A stretch of 64,000 bases of DNA from contig NC_058162.1 in NCBI RefSeq assembly GCF_020080835.1, forward strand, positions 22,698,144 through 22,762,143, given 5' to 3'. Positions 21,926-35,000 of the stretch are shown in pieces; position 1 is the first letter of the stretch; each line of letters starts with the position of its first letter. Under the pieces are notes generated by a model, which was not told where the DNA came from, made no database searches, and saw only the letters and a program-made list of their open reading frames with translations. Position numbers and translations under genes: made by a program. Source of the DNA: Cotesia glomerata (lineage: Eukaryota > Arthropoda > Insecta > Hymenoptera > Braconidae).

Positions 21926-22907
21926 GTTAATTAAAAGCTTGTTTTCAAGGATTATCACAAAATTTAATCAACCCAAGGAATTAATTGGATGGATTGAGAT
22001 ATTAATTAAAACATTACAGGTTCGCTTACTTAATAGCAAAATTTCAACGGATTGATGAATATTAGCACAATAAATACTCTAATTAATGAAACCAAACAGG
22101 CAATTAAAATATTCCGATAAAGAGTTTGTCATTTGCGAAGTTTTGGTTGTTCGGCCGTTAAACTACTGAAAAGATAATGATCAGCATTGTTATTGGTAGT
22201 ATTTTATAAATGTATAATAGAATCGTTTCACTGAACCTGAAACAATAATTTTAATGAAAACTTTCAATTATATCGCCAAAATCGATTCTGTTAAATTTCA
22301 AGTTATGAACGTGCTACGCCAATTCTCAGATCTTTATTATCCCGATTATCGGAAAATTAAGTAAACTTGATATTCATCCGAAGCGTGACCAAGTGCTCAA
22401 GTACTTGAGCGTAATAGTCACGGCTCGTCTGCTCTAACTTGTCGGTCTAAATGCCGGAAACTACCGAACGCGGTCGACCCGAATCCCACATAACTACTGT
22501 CCTCCGCACATATTGGCTCTAAGTTTACTGCATTCTGCATCTGATATTTATCCCCAAACCATTTCGCAGATAACTCAATCAAACTCACCTCAGATCATAA
22601 AAACTCAACGGTAAATTTAATCCGTTGTTAAAAAAAACAATTTAAAATTATTCAATCCATGGAAACGTGTTTATGTACTTTATTAAAAATTTGTATAGTA
22701 ATCCTTTATTAAAAAGTTGATGTGATGTTTTCATTGTTGATGCTTTTCGTTTCTTTTGTAACCATCTTTGGCAACGGTTCAATATTTATGAAAAAAATAT
22801 TGATTAATTAAATTGTCGATATTGAACATTTTGACAGAAGCGCGCTCTATTTTATAGTTTTACAAAACAAAGCGTTGAAAGATTTTACGCATAACAACAA
22901 ATCGATA
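21926..22907. other. Unique AT-rich sequence, no feature seen
   Basis: 22380-22620 is less AT-rich but has no defensible reading frame. Confidence 0.45.
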
Positions 22908-23953
22908 CTCGGAAAAAAGTAAACTGTAATAAATAATAGTCGATTTATAATAAGTTATGATCAACTGTTAAAAATTACCATTTCTAACAGTAAAATCGTG
23001 ATTTTACTATTCACTTTATAATATTTATCATTTAAACGCTACAATTTATTCTTTAAATCTAAGAAAATACTATTTCAAACAGTAATATTCGCTATATGAA
23101 AGTCGAAAATGTTAAAGTGTAATAATTAAGAATTTTAACTTTGATATTTATCATTTCGTTCCTAAAAAATGATCGCATGATACGTAAAAAGTATAAAATA
23201 AAGTTACTAAATTTCTAATGCAAGCAACGTCAATATTTACAAAGTACAAATGGTAAATTTTAAACGCAACGCTAAAAATAAAACTATAATTATTGACCTG
23301 CTTGGACTGGTAAAATGTATATTTTAAAAGTAGAATTTTTACTGTTTCAAATGTTAAATTCTTCTAGATTGAGACCCCCTTTTCCTCATCTGAGTTTCCC
23401 TTCTCCTCATAGTATGGACTATATATCGAAATGGCAATTTTTACTGTTTGAAACTGTAATTTTTTAAGATGAGAAAGTCGTTATTTACTATAGTGACAGC
23501 TACTAATCACTTATTTTCGTTATTAAATTATAAATTGTGGCTTTTACACTTTCCACATTAAGTTCTGTAAGATTAATACACTGATAGAAGAATTTTTTTT
23601 GTACCAAAAAATATTTGTTAATAGTTAACAAATCATTTATTAGAGACCACTTTTTAGTATTAAACAAATATTTCTTAGTATTTAAAATGATTTGTTTGTA
23701 TTTAATAAATCTGATATTCATTTAGGTTAATAGAGATTAAATATTAATAAATCTTTTTAAATACTAAGAAATATTTGTTTAATACTAAAAAGTGGTCTCT
23801 AATAAATGATTTGTTAAATATTAACGAATATTTTTAACTATAAAGAAATCCTTCTATCAGTGTATTTTTGCCACCCTGATGTCCGCTGTACTGTTTGAAA
23901 CTATAAAAATTAACCGGAATCCGAGTGAATTTTACAGTTTACTTTTTTTTGTG
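22908..23953 (-). mobile_element. Family D element, copy 1, with nested family E
   Basis: Ends are CTCGGAAAAAAGTAAACTG and (reverse) CACAAAAAAAAGTAAACTG, flanked by TA on both sides (22906-22907, 23954-23955). It matches 32194-32953 in reverse, including CTGTTTGAAATGGTAATTTT-like text. Family E occupies 23579-23862. The interior has many AAACAGTAA/TTACTGTTT words and no reading frame. Confidence 0.85.
23579..23862 (-). mobile_element. Family E palindromic element, copy 1
   Basis: Ends CACTGATAGAAGAATTTTTT and CTTCTATCAGTG, flanked by TA (23577-23578 and 23863-23864). The uninterrupted family D copy near 32290 shows a single TA-containing site, so the TA is a target duplication. The arms carry AAATATTTGTTAATAGTTAA and mirror words. 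Confidence 0.93.
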
Positions 23954-23992
23954 TAGCCTTCTAAGTCGTCGACAAGTTGCCGATTTAATATT

Positions 23993-25543
23993 CCCGACTA
24001 GAAATTTCAGTGAGGCAGTGATTTGGTGCAAGTAAGACATGCCGAATTCCAAACTTGCGGTAAGTGAGGCATCCAAACCAGATCCAAGTTTGGAATGTAA
24101 CGCAGTTGCGAGGCTCAGCCTAACTTGGCTTCCTGATTAGGCTGTAGTTTGGAAACCACACTTGCAGGTGACTATCTAAACCTCATTCGGCCCGAATTTG
24201 GCTACCTAAGTAGGCAGCAGTTCGGAAACCAAATTCGCAAGGAAGAATCCAAATTTAATTCTTTCTTGGTTTTTAGCTTTTTTATTATCAAGCGGAAATT
24301 AATGACAACAAATACTTTTTTTTTTATTTACTTTTACTATTTTAAGTATAAATATGGAATTTAGGACTAAATTTTTCAAATATTTTGTGAATAAAAAAAG
24401 AATTTTTTTTTTGTTTTTATTTAATATTATTTTTTATTATTTAATTTTAGTTTTTCGGTCATCTTTTTTTAATTTTTTGCAGCGTTTTTTAATGTGAAGA
24501 AGTTTTTTTTGATCGGTAGATTTTATAAGTCAAGGGGGAAGGAGGTGATGTAGGAGTTAGATACATTAGTCACACATAACACTTAACTTTACTTCACACT
24601 CGCCTTAATAGTAATTATAATTAGTAATTATTAATTATTAAAAATCGTACACGTCGAACGCGAGACTCGAACACGGTACCCGACGCACGAGGGCCCTATA
24701 CCATACCGCGACGCTACGCCGATGATGAGCGACCTCTTACTTTAAGATATACTTATAAGCACAACCAATGTTCGGCTTGCCTAATTTAAAACAAATAAGA
24801 TTCGAATTGGGCTAGCCTAAGTTCGGAAAGCCAAGTTCGCTCCAAACTGGCAAAACTCAGGTTATCGTTACTTGAAACCAGTTCGGCGTTCCCATGATAT
24901 ATCGGACTTAAGGAATCCATGAGACTTTCCTAGTTACGTCCAAGTTTGGCAAGCCGAACTTAAGCAATTATTTATGGTTACCGTTATTACAAATCAGTCC
25001 GGCATTTCCATGATGTGCCGAACTTTGGCAATGCCACACAGTTTCAGGATCACAACCAAATTTGGAATATTTTCGGCATGCCAATTTTCGTTCTGCCTAC
25101 CTTGGTTTTTATAAGGTGCAACCTAGGCAGGCCTAAGTTAGGGAAGCCAAATTTGTCTCTCACTAATTCTTCGGCATTCCTCACTACAATTTCTAGTCGG
25201 GAGTTTGACATACTATAAGTATGCCTGACTTGCAAGATGTCACAGTTAGCGAAGATTTACCGGTTTCGTTTGCCAAACTTGGGCATAGCTTGGAAAACCT
25301 ACGGCAGTTCGAAGTTTGACATACTATTGGTATGCCTGACTTGCATGAAATCACAGTTACCGAAGATTTGCCGAAGTTCGGTTTGCCGAATTTGGGCGTA
25401 GCTTGGAAAAACTATTGCAATGCCGAACTTTGGCTTGCCTATAGTGGAATTAATAAGGCGTGAATTAGGCTTGCCAAAGTTCGGAAGGCCAAACTTGCCC
25501 CAAATTGATTGTTCGGCAATGCCTCACGAAATTTCTAGTCGGG
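23993..25543. mobile_element. TIR element with internal degenerate repeats and tRNA-like module
   Basis: Left terminus CCCGACTAGAAATTTC, then GTGAGGCA. The right terminus is its reverse complement (TGCCTCACGAAATTTCTAG, then TCGGG). A third partial copy of the end lies at 25178-25200. The arms are made of many variants of GCCGAACTTGG and CCAAGTTCGG on both strands. A T-rich middle (24240-24530) and a tRNA-like stretch (24650-24730, minus) sit between them. No transposase frame. 1551 bases. Confidence 0.85.
24650..24730 (-). tRNA. tRNA-like Pol III module, degenerate
   Basis: Read on the minus strand: GGCGTAGCGTCGCGG (weak A box), then B box GTTCGAGTC (fits GWTCRANNC), then a TTTTT run at 24641-24645 as terminator. 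No clean cloverleaf. It lies inside the TIR element 23993-25543, so it is more likely a tRNA-derived part of the element than a tRNA gene. Confidence 0.4.
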
Positions 25544-25877
25544 TTTTTTTATAAATTCGTCAATGGATATATTGAATTACCAGAGATACGTGAACAATTT
25601 CAAATTATCCATCCAAGACCAGGTTGAAGACAACATAGATTGTTGGACGCTATTAAGACAACAAAAAGCTATGTTTACCATGGTCCAAGGATCAGGATGC
25701 CCATCTAATTAACGAACTCTGCCAGGATACCAATTTCTTTGAGGATTTAATATCTGCTTTCATAACAAAGATCAAAAATACGATACTGAACAACTAATTC
25801 ATGTGCAACTTCATCAATTTTATTTTCATTTTTATTACTTATATTTATATTAAATTCAAATATCACTCAAAAATTTA

Positions 25878-26022
25878 AATTCTACTATTCGTTTTATTTA
25901 TAATCTAAGACAAAATGGACATGTCACCCCTTATAGACACCTACAGACGTGAACTGAAATGGTTATCTATCACTAGTAGAATGTATTATTTATCTACCTA
26001 TTTCTATAAATACGAGAATTAT
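25878..26022 (+). pseudogene. Relic of a non-LTR reverse transcriptase C-terminus
   Basis: The frame from 25878 reads NSTIRFIYNLRQNGHVTPYR. After a +1 shift, RELKWLSITSRMYYLSTYFY follows. These two strings align end to end with NNSIRFILDLKRDEHITPHR and LSLKWLNIKTKRLYCLACYF in the element at 14815-15645, so this is a frameshifted relic of a related element. Sequence before 25870 and after 26050 gives no further clear match. Confidence 0.75.
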
Positions 26023-26188
26023 TTATTGATGTTAATTTTCACACCTTTAAACAAATATTTACATTTTACAATGTAATTCTTACAAAATCTGTAAAAATTA
26101 CAATCCTAAATTATAATTTTCAATTTTCTTGTAAGAAGCGTAACGATCCATCATATAATGTAATTTTTTCCTTTTCCTTTGTTCTGTA

Positions 26189-26460
26189 CACTGATAGAAG
26201 GATTTCTTTATAGTTAAAAATATTTGTTAATATTTAACAAATTATTTATTAGAGACCACTTTTTAGTATTAAACAAATATTTCTTAGTATTTAAAAAGAT
26301 TTATTAATATTTAATAAATGAATATCAGATTTATTAAATACAAACAAATCATTTTAAATACTAAGAAATATTTGTTTAATACTAAAAAGTAGTCTCTAAT
26401 AAATGATTTGTTAACTATTAACAAATATTTTTTGGTACAAAAAAAATTCTTCTATCAGTG
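26189..26460 (+). mobile_element. Family E palindromic element, copy 2
   Basis: 272 bases. Ends CACTGATAGAAGGATTTC and TTCTTCTATCAGTG, flanked by TA on both sides. Nearly identical to 52486-52757, including the central AATAAATGAATATCAGATTT. Confidence 0.93.
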
Positions 26461-28246
26461 TAAGTTCATACAAAGCGTACATTTATGTATTAGCTAACTC
26501 AAGTTATTTTAAATTGTTTTTAATATCAAATTAGATTTATTAATCAGAGATAGTCAAAATGTTAAAAAAAAATTTTTACATAAAATTTATTTTATTTTTA
26601 TTTTGATGTAGCACTAATTCAAATTTTGTAAGTTTGATACTTTATGAAGACCCAACTTTCGCTAAATTACAGAATTAAAGTGAAAATCACATTTACTCTA
26701 ACAGTTTAAAATTTTTTAAATTATTTTTCTCAATACGGGATAAAATATTGCACGTTACAATTATTTTTATCCGCAACCTCACTTTAATAATGTTTTTTTG
26801 CAGATAACTCAAACGCTTAATGGAAATTCCAATTACATAAAATGACTATCCAACGAAATTTATGTTTTCATATAGGATTTTCTTTCGCAACTGCTCGACA
26901 CACGAGGAAGGGGATGTATTTTTGAGCCCTTATCCCTCTGTTGCTGTACCAGACTTTAAGTATTTGTATTTTGTATTCCTACAAGTGTACTATTTGTATT
27001 TGTAGATGAAACCTGAGTACAAATCGAGGTACACACATATTCGTGAGCTCGACTCAGTTAAATATCTCTATATATACTTCCATATATATACACGAATTGG
27101 GATCAGGGTTTACCTCCTGTCGTTCTTTTGATATCGTGCCAGAAACACTTGCTCCATGTTTCAGGAGTCGCGTATTATTTGCTACCGAGTGTTTCTACTT
27201 CTTGAGTCTTCTCGCGAGTCTCTCAACCGTTCATACTGGATTTAACTATTTTTTAAAATTTTTTATTCTTCTTTCCCCGGGATTACTTGTAAGCGCATCC
27301 GAGCTTTCTACATTCGTGAATTCTTATTGTCATCACGTACTTAAACAAGAAAATAACACAGGGAAAGTTGATTAAAAAAGTCATAAAAAATTTCATCAAA
27401 TCCAACAACTTTGTCTTAATTTCTTCCTTCACTATGACCAGTTAAAACTTTAATTCAATTGGGTCATGAATTGTCCGACGACAAAAAGGATCCAGTGGAC
27501 TATAACGTTCGATTAAATTTCTCTTTGATTTGCTTGATACGTGAACGCCTTTACAGAACTCTGGCACTGCTATTCAAAAGAGGGTGTCTCTAATCCCCCT
27601 CGAGCAGCTTAAGTTTTTTTCCACTGATACATTTGACTATTATTATTCTTAAAAATACTTCAAAGAAGCAGCTCTTGGTGAAGCGTAATCCAATTGGGAT
27701 GTTTACGTTTCTATGCATTTACGCGCTGTCCTCAGCTGGACTTCTCCCTCAATAGTCTGCTTGACTGTACTCCATTTAGTGACGTAGCCATTATACACAC
27801 GTCTTTGTTAGTTCTTCGTTTGTACTCAAGATCTCTGTTTTCAGTCAACGTAGTCCAGCATTCATCTGGTCAACAGCCTCGAGCTATCTTATTATAGTCA
27901 TTGTTATCCAGACACTGGACTTTATGTTTTATTAAAGCTTTCGCAGTTACTTTACTCATTTAACTGCTCTAATACCTCCAGAAATGTATAGTTACAGGTA
28001 ATAAGAGTACAGGTAATTATTGTTTAATACTCTACCATAAAAGATTTTTGCTGCATTTTTTATCTATTTATGTTTACAGATGGTTCATTCACTAGAAAAT
28101 ATGAAACAGACAAGGACAGTGGCGCCACCTCCCGACTTTTCATCGTACTAAATATCAGAGGTCAGTAATCATCTTGTAAAAAATCATGTACAGGTAATCG
28201 TGATTTAATGAAATATAACGCAGCGATTTAAGTTTTTATATTAATT
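26461..28246. other. Unique sequence, no gene supported
   Basis: 26880-27900 is less AT-rich and has open stretches of up to 110 codons (27043-27375, plus). They show no recognisable domain, no conserved motif and ordinary intergenic codon use. This may include untranslated exon or regulatory DNA, but nothing decides it. Confidence 0.4.
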
Positions 28247-28730
28247 GCACACCTCATAAGCGAAGCGTTGAGGTTGTGCTCTACTCTCGATATTAAAAAA
28301 AAAAGCAGTTTTCTCGAAACTGAAATTGATTTTTTGTTATTTATATCGCACCTACAGGTTAATATGAGTACACTTATATCAAGTCAAATAATTTGTCAGA
28401 CACATAAAATATATTTCAGTAACAATTTTTTTGTTTAACATAGTAAATAATAACATTAAACATGATCTTTTCTGGACGTCCGTGTATGGATAGGTATATG
28501 TGGCAGGGAAATTGGTCAAAAAAATGATATCGTACCGGAATAATTTTTTTTTATAATCTAAAGTAACATACGACGGATTTTCTCTATTAATATGAGCGTT
28601 CAATTCACTGTTGTTAAATTATTATTTATAAAAAACTAATATATGACTGTGGATTTTTTTGTATATCTATCTATACATTTTATTATAGTATTTTTTTTCT
28701 TCACCTTAGAGTTATGGCACCACTAAAATA

Positions 28731-30322
28731 CACGGAGAGAATTTTATGTTAACGGTAACTATCCCTATTTTGTAGCTTCTACTATCCAGGATAGTTATTA
28801 ACTTTTGCAAAGTTAAGATAATAAATGCAACTATCCGGCGATTGTAATTAGTACAATCAGTATATATTAATTCCCACAATTATGATGATACGGTTTATTA
28901 TCTAGATGGCAACTTTTACCATCGGAGATAGTTAAAATCATCATGATTGCAATCATAAAAAAAATAAACAGGAAGTATAAAAAACTAAACTTTTTCGATT
29001 TTAGAGTCAGAATATAATAACATTCTAATGTTTGACATAAAAGTGAATATTGAAAAAAGTATATCTATATTATTAAGAGAATAACAAAAATTTTATCTCC
29101 AGGATAGTCATATGATAAACTCGGTTTTTTTAGTGAAATTTAGTGTCATTGCAAAGGTCAACTTGACTTTGCGCCTTTTCAAGGTTTCATATCATTCTCA
29201 TCGATAGTCAATTTATCATGATAAGTATTTAGGCTGCATTCGAAAATGTTCCATTTCTAGACACATAATTAAGAAATGACCTTTTATCTTGTTAAGTATT
29301 GACATTTTTAAAGATATAAGCTCATCCTGATGTTACACTCATTGAGACCTTTCATTTGAGTACCCACATCAATTTTTCATATATTTTATATATTTACATA
29401 TATATTATATATGTATATATGAAAAATATATCAAAATGCATGTGGGTACTCAAATGAAAGCTCTTGGTGAGTCTGACATCAGGATGAGCTTATATATTAA
29501 AAAATGTCAATAATTAAGAACTAACATTGCTATCTTGTCAACTATTGACATTTTTAAAGATATAAGCTCACCCCGACATTACACTCATCGAGATCTTTCA
29601 TTTGAGTACCCACATCAATTTTTCATATATTTCATATATTTATATATCTTATATATATGTATATATCAAAAATGCATGTGGGTACTCAAATGAAAGCTCT
29701 TGATGAGTGTAACATCAGGATGAGCTTACATCTTTAAAAATATCAATAATTAAGAAATGACCTTGTATCTTGTAAACTATTGACATTTTTAAAGATGTAA
29801 ATTCACCCAGACATTACACTCATCGAGACCTTTCATTTGAGTACCCACATCAATTTTTCATATGTTTTATATATTTATCTATATTATATATAAATATATA
29901 AAATATATGCTTATATCTTCAAAAATGTATATGCTTATATTTTCAAAAACGTCAATATTTAAGAAAGTACAGCGCAATTTAACAAAAGTCATTATTTAAT
30001 AAAGCGAAATTTTTGTTTATTTATAATTCACAAGTCACGGTAGTCACATAGTGACTAATCATATTACTAGCTGCGATGGTAATAATTACCATCATGATTG
30101 TAGAATTTACAATCAACATGATTTTAGCGGTTAACATATATTATGATTAAGTTTACCATCTTTAAGTTACCAGCCAGATGGTAATAATTATTATCCAGAT
30201 AGTAAATGTAACTATCTGGATGGTTCGGTTAACAATTTGGATAGTTCTTGCAATTATTCATACTAAGAAGCCTGTTTTTACAATACTCGGATAGTTGTAT
30301 TTATCATTAAATTCTCTCCGTG
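28731..30322. mobile_element. Family H: 1.6 kb TIR element with internal tandem palindromes
   Basis: Ends CACGGAGAGAATTTTATG and (reverse) CACGGAGAGAATTTAATG, each flanked by TA (28729-28730 and 30323-30324). The subterminal regions carry many ACTATCC/GGATAGT and GATGGTAA words. The centre holds the tandem array at 29265-29970. No reading frame for a transposase. Confidence 0.88.
29265..29970. repeat. About 240-base tandem units, each a palindrome, inside family H
   Basis: TTTGAGTACCCACATCAATT occurs at about 29356, 29601 and 29837, and mirrored TGGGTACTCAAATGAAAG at about 29445 and 29679. Each unit has arms of about 100 bases around a TATATAT centre. The third unit is cut short on its right side. 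Confidence 0.9.
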
Positions 30323-30415
30323 TATAGCAGAGTTTTCTGTTTTTTATTATTTTGCTTTTTATTTTTTACTTTAATCAATTTGATTGTGAAAAATGAGATT
30401 ATGAGTCGTGCACTT

Positions 30416-31849
30416 TTGGATTTCCCAAACTTTATTTAGTCTTTATTTAAAAGACTGCGTTTTGAGAAGCGTCCTTACGCTTGAGATAGTTGGTGAATAC
30501 TAACTAAAAATTAACAAAAATATTTTACAATGAGATCTAAACCTTTCCTTAAGTATCAAAAAAATTACATATGTTTTTACCCAAATATACGTACAACTCT
30601 GTGAGGAAAAAGTACTTATATTAATACAGAAAGTATCCTTTTTGTGACTTACGTGTCTGGAGTAATAAAACAGAGCTAGGACTAACTTTCCCTTTCTGAA
30701 AATACTTCAACTTAAGATTTTAAGGTAGTTCTGTCATAAATGCAAAATTTTAAGAAGTTTTCGAGATTTGAAATATGGGTAATACGCACTACATGAGTTG
30801 TTGAAATTTGAAATCAATTGACTGTACCAGAAATGAGATTATTGTAATTAAAAATTACATTTTAGCACAGGCAGTATGGATGGAGAGTGAGAAAATCACA
30901 AATATTTATGATTATTGCATTGGAAGGATTTTACGATTGTTTCAAAAAACTGATACCTGTTAGAATAATATACTTAAAATAACCCAAAGAAATTTTAAAA
31001 ATCTTGACCATGTAGTTTTTTATAAATTATTAATAAAATGGCTAGTTAAACAAAAATAACCATCAGTAAATAAGAGATAATCTGTGAGAAAGACAGCACT
31101 TGCGAGTGAAAAGGAAAGAAATAGCACAAACTATATGGCGTGAGTGAACTACCTTAAACTTAAAATCTTAGCGTAAAGCCAAAATAACTAAATAAAGAAT
31201 TGTAAACCGAAATTCATTTTTGTCCGGAGAATTCAATATATCTATCTCATCTTTGATTATAAATTCTTCAATTATTAATCGAAACAATTGAGGACTTTCA
31301 TACATTTTTATCACTAAAAATTTATACATAAATCAAAGAAGTATATTCTGATGATTTTTTTTCGATTAACAATTTCAATTTTTTATAAATTAATTATTAA
31401 AAAAGAATAAATTTTGGTTTAAAAACAATTTATGATTGGTTGAAAAGTCATTATATCTGTTGAGGCTAAGAGCTATGGAAATTACACTATACTCTTGAAT
31501 TTTCAAACAAAATAAATACTGGCAAGTAATATGAGAGATAATTATTTTCTTAATTAGTGCAAAATAATCTTTAATATATTTTAAATATGCTAGATAAAGG
31601 CTTTACAAGACAATACTTATAACTTTCCGGGTTTGGTGAAGTACTTTAATTTAACTTCGTCCTTAGCCGTCTGTCGTGCTTTTTAATTATTATTATTTTT
31701 CACAAATTAATTATTTATTCTTCGCAAAGAAGTTTTTTTTTCGTTTATTAACTTGTATTCCATAAAATATAATTTATTATTATAACATATTCATTTATTT
31801 TCTTCTTTAAGATGACAACAGAATGTATATATTTTTTCAACTCTCTGTA
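30416..31849. other. AT-rich sequence, no feature seen
   Basis: No gene, RNA or clear repeat recognised on either strand. Confidence 0.45.
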
Positions 31850-31995
31850 AGATGGCGTTGCGCACCGGATACTGTGGCGGTACTATCAGCGCAGTCACGC
31901 CTCTGGCGGCAGACCTGCAACCAAAAACGCCTCAACACCGCCAAGCGCTAGCAACTGGGACCATCCAACGATCTATACCACCACAGCTGTGGATG
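31850..31995. other. Isolated GC-rich patch followed by AATAAA
   Basis: About 145 bases well above half G+C in a region near one quarter, beginning around GATGGCGTTGCGCACCGG and ending near CCACAGCTGTGGATGC. An AATAAAAG polyadenylation-like signal follows at about 32009. No open frame passes through it. It could be a solo LTR or another retroelement end, but no matching second copy is in the window. Confidence 0.35.
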
Positions 31996-32193
31996 CAATC
32001 CAATCTAATAAAAGTCTATTAAATAATAATTAATTATTTTAAAATATTTAGTGACTAATAAATAATAATAATCGTATCACTTTGGTCTAGTTATTTTTAG
32101 TATAGTGTATTCCCCTTGAATCCACAATACAATATGACGTCACTGGCATTTGGATTCAAGTTAAAAAAAAATTTCTTTTTTAAAATTTACCTC

Positions 32194-32953
32194 CACGGAA
32201 AAAAGTAAACTGTAATATTCACTCGGATTCCGGTTAATTTTTACAGTTTCAAACAGTAAACCGGACATCAGGGTGGCAAAAATATAAATATTACAGAACT
32301 TAATGTAGAAAGTATAAAAGCCACAATTTATAATTTAATATCCAAAATAAGTGATTAGTAGCTGTCACTATAGTAAATAACGACTCTTTCATCTTAAAAA
32401 ATTACAGTTTCAAACAGTAAAAATTATCATTTCAATATATAGTCCATATAATGAGGAGAAGGGGAACTCAGATGAAAGAGAAGGGGGTCCCACTCTGGGA
32501 GAATTTAACATTTGAAACAGTAAAAATTATACTTTTAAAATATACATTTTACCAGCCCGAACAAGTCAATAATTACAGTTTGATTTTTAGCGTTGTGTTT
32601 AAAATTTACCAATTTACTTTGTAAATATTGACGTTGCTTGTATTAGAAATTTACTAATTTTATTTTATACTTTTTACATATCATAACATCATTTTTTAGG
32701 TACGAAATGATAAATATCAAAGTCTGAATTCTTAATTATTATACTTTAACATTTTACACATTTACATAGCGAATATTACTGTTTGAAATAGTATTTTCTT
32801 CCATGTAAAGAGTAAATTGTAACGTTTAAATGGTAAATATTATAAAGTGAATAGTAAAATCACGATTTTACTGTTTGAAATGGTAATTTTTAGCAGTTGA
32901 TCACTACTTATTATAAATCGACTGTTATTTATTACAGTTTACTTTTTTTCGTG
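32194..32953 (+). mobile_element. Family D element, copy 2 (uninterrupted)
   Basis: Ends CACGGAAAAAAGTAAACTG and (reverse) CACGAAAAAAAGTAAACTG. 760 bases. Internal AAACAGTAA/TTACTGTTT words throughout. It gives the empty-site comparison for the family E insertion in copy 1 (ATTACAGAACTTAATG region near 32290). Confidence 0.88.
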
Positions 32954-34910
32954 TAAGCAAGAAATTATTAAAATACCTTTTCTTTATTTTATCTTAATAA
33001 GTTTAACTAAACTTTGAACAAATAATAAAATTACAAATCATGCAACTTCGTCATTACTTTCAGAACACATCAAATGGTTAAAAACATCAATTTTTTAGCC
33101 GTAAAAATGGCGAAATGACAAAAAAGGATTCTAAAGACTTAATTCTCTCAACCACACATTTCACTTCCAACGCATTACTTTCATATCAACCATTATATCA
33201 ATTATAACTCCCCGGAAAACTGTGAAGCTATAAATAAGGGAAACTTTAGCCGGAAGTAAACGGATTTGTAAATCTTGTGACAAAAAAAGTAAGAGGTTAG
33301 TAGCGAAAGCAAGTTGTCTCAGACACCGCAATTCTAACCTTTATTTACGATTTCTTCGTGTTTACAAAACACTTGTAGTAATGTTGGGTGGAATTTGATA
33401 AATAGGTATCGAGGATTGATATCCCTAGTGATGAATAATAAATAAGCTCTTGAATTATTGAAGTTTCATTGTGAAGCAGTTGTTGGCTCGTATAAATCGT
33501 ATAAGCACTAGCTCTTACGATGGAGTCTCCGGGGGTACAGATGACTTATTGCCAAAGTTTACAAACGTCCGCATGAGGAAAATTATTCAGAGTAACATCG
33601 ATCACACTCGCGTATCTCAAGTGCATCTTTAAGATTGGCCATCTCCTCTTCATCCTTCCTCTGGATGAATCTCCAACTTAATATATTAATTCTGACATGG
33701 AATCGCTCACCTGGTATCTTCGACGGAGCATTAAATCTATCGGATATTTAATGGCCGCCGAAATTTAATGGTTTTCTGTGATAAAAATATGTAATATGTA
33801 ATTTGAAAGGTAACGAGAGTTATTAATTCAAATGATTCATCCAGATAAATTTATGCGGAAACTTTTTTGCAGATGACTAGTTTGAGTGGATCGTTCCGAA
33901 GAAACTCGAGTGGCAAGAGTAAAATGCAGCTTCTGCTTGATTTTCATTTTTATTATTATTATTATTATTATTATTTTGATATATACCGGAGTTTAAACAG
34001 AAGACAGGAATATATCTGACCTGAAATGCGACGGAAGACGGAGGATGAAGGATGGAAGCTTAGGTAAGCGTGCTTTTTTTATTAATTTTTCATAGTTTTT
34101 TCGGACGAACGATTTGTTGAGAGTTACGGAGCGAGATGAGCATAAGGAGAGTACTTAAGACTGTTTTTATCTCTCCTCCTCGGGCGATAGGACGCTCTTA
34201 TGTAGAAAAATAGCTAGCGTGAATGAGAAACTAGACTCAACTCGAGAGTTTGCTGAGATCTTCGCCAGAGTTGCTTACGGTCTCTCATCGAGGGAATTTC
34301 TCGTAGAATTTCCACCGATAGCACTGCTTCAAGCTAAATTTTATTTGCATCTTATTATGCCTTTTTTCAGCTCATAGATGCCTTTTTGTCAAGTTTTCTT
34401 TTTCAAAGATTCAAGTCTTTAGATAAAGTAGTTCCATCGAGAATTTTCCATTTTAAGGATTTTAATTATCAATAAATGATGCGCTCAAAGGAATTAATTT
34501 GTCCTTTGTAAATGATATTTGTTTGCTTCAAGAGATATGAATTATTTAAGCGACAGTGATATAATCATGTGCATCGAATCTGGAAATTGTAGTATCGGGT
34601 TTTTGGTTTTTTGTAATGTATTATAAACCGAACTAGTATAATATCTACATTATTTAAATTATTATTCCCGACGGAATGTTACAATTATATTACTACAAAT
34701 GAAATTCACTGGATTTATTGATGATAGTCAGGAAAGGATAATAAACAAGTTAGAATTGTTTCATGGTGCAGTTCACATTTCTTTAATCATAAGCTGCTGC
34801 GTTGCCATTAACTATCAAAATATATTTTTTAATTTTATATTTTATTACTTTGTAGATTCTCATTCATGTTTTACAAAATATTGGACAACAAACCTTGGAA
34901 ACGTGAATAA
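32954..34910. other. Unique sequence, no gene supported
   Basis: 33500-34350 is less AT-rich and appears non-repetitive. It contains a (TTA)n run at 33951-33976. No exon with a recognisable product was found on either strand. Confidence 0.45.
33951..33976. repeat. (TTA)n microsatellite
   Basis: About eight uninterrupted TTA/ATT units. Confidence 0.95.
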
Positions 34911-35000
34911 CCCATACAAAAAATGGAGATCAGCCCGATACTGGGCCAAGACTGGTAACCGATCTTTAAGTATCGGCCGAATATCGTGAAATATCGTTGG

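Larger units (their letters stand above)
28247..30415 (-). mobile_element. Family L element, copy 4 (ends), split by family H
   Basis: Left end GCACACCTCATAAGCGAAGC with GAGGTTGTGCTCTACTCTCG matches the 52134 end. Right end GATTATGAGTCGTGCACTTT followed by GGATTTCCCAAACTTT matches the 53050-53090 end. Family H lies between, and much of the family L interior is diverged. Confidence 0.65.

Noticed and set aside
27043..27375. A 110-codon plus-strand frame as a secreted or membrane protein
   Set aside because: Two hydrophobic stretches are visible but there is no recognisable family, no splice context and no second copy. The length is within chance for this composition.
29265..29970. CRISPR-like spaced repeats
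   Set aside because: The units are about 240-base palindromes with similar, not unique, content between them, inside a eukaryotic TIR element.
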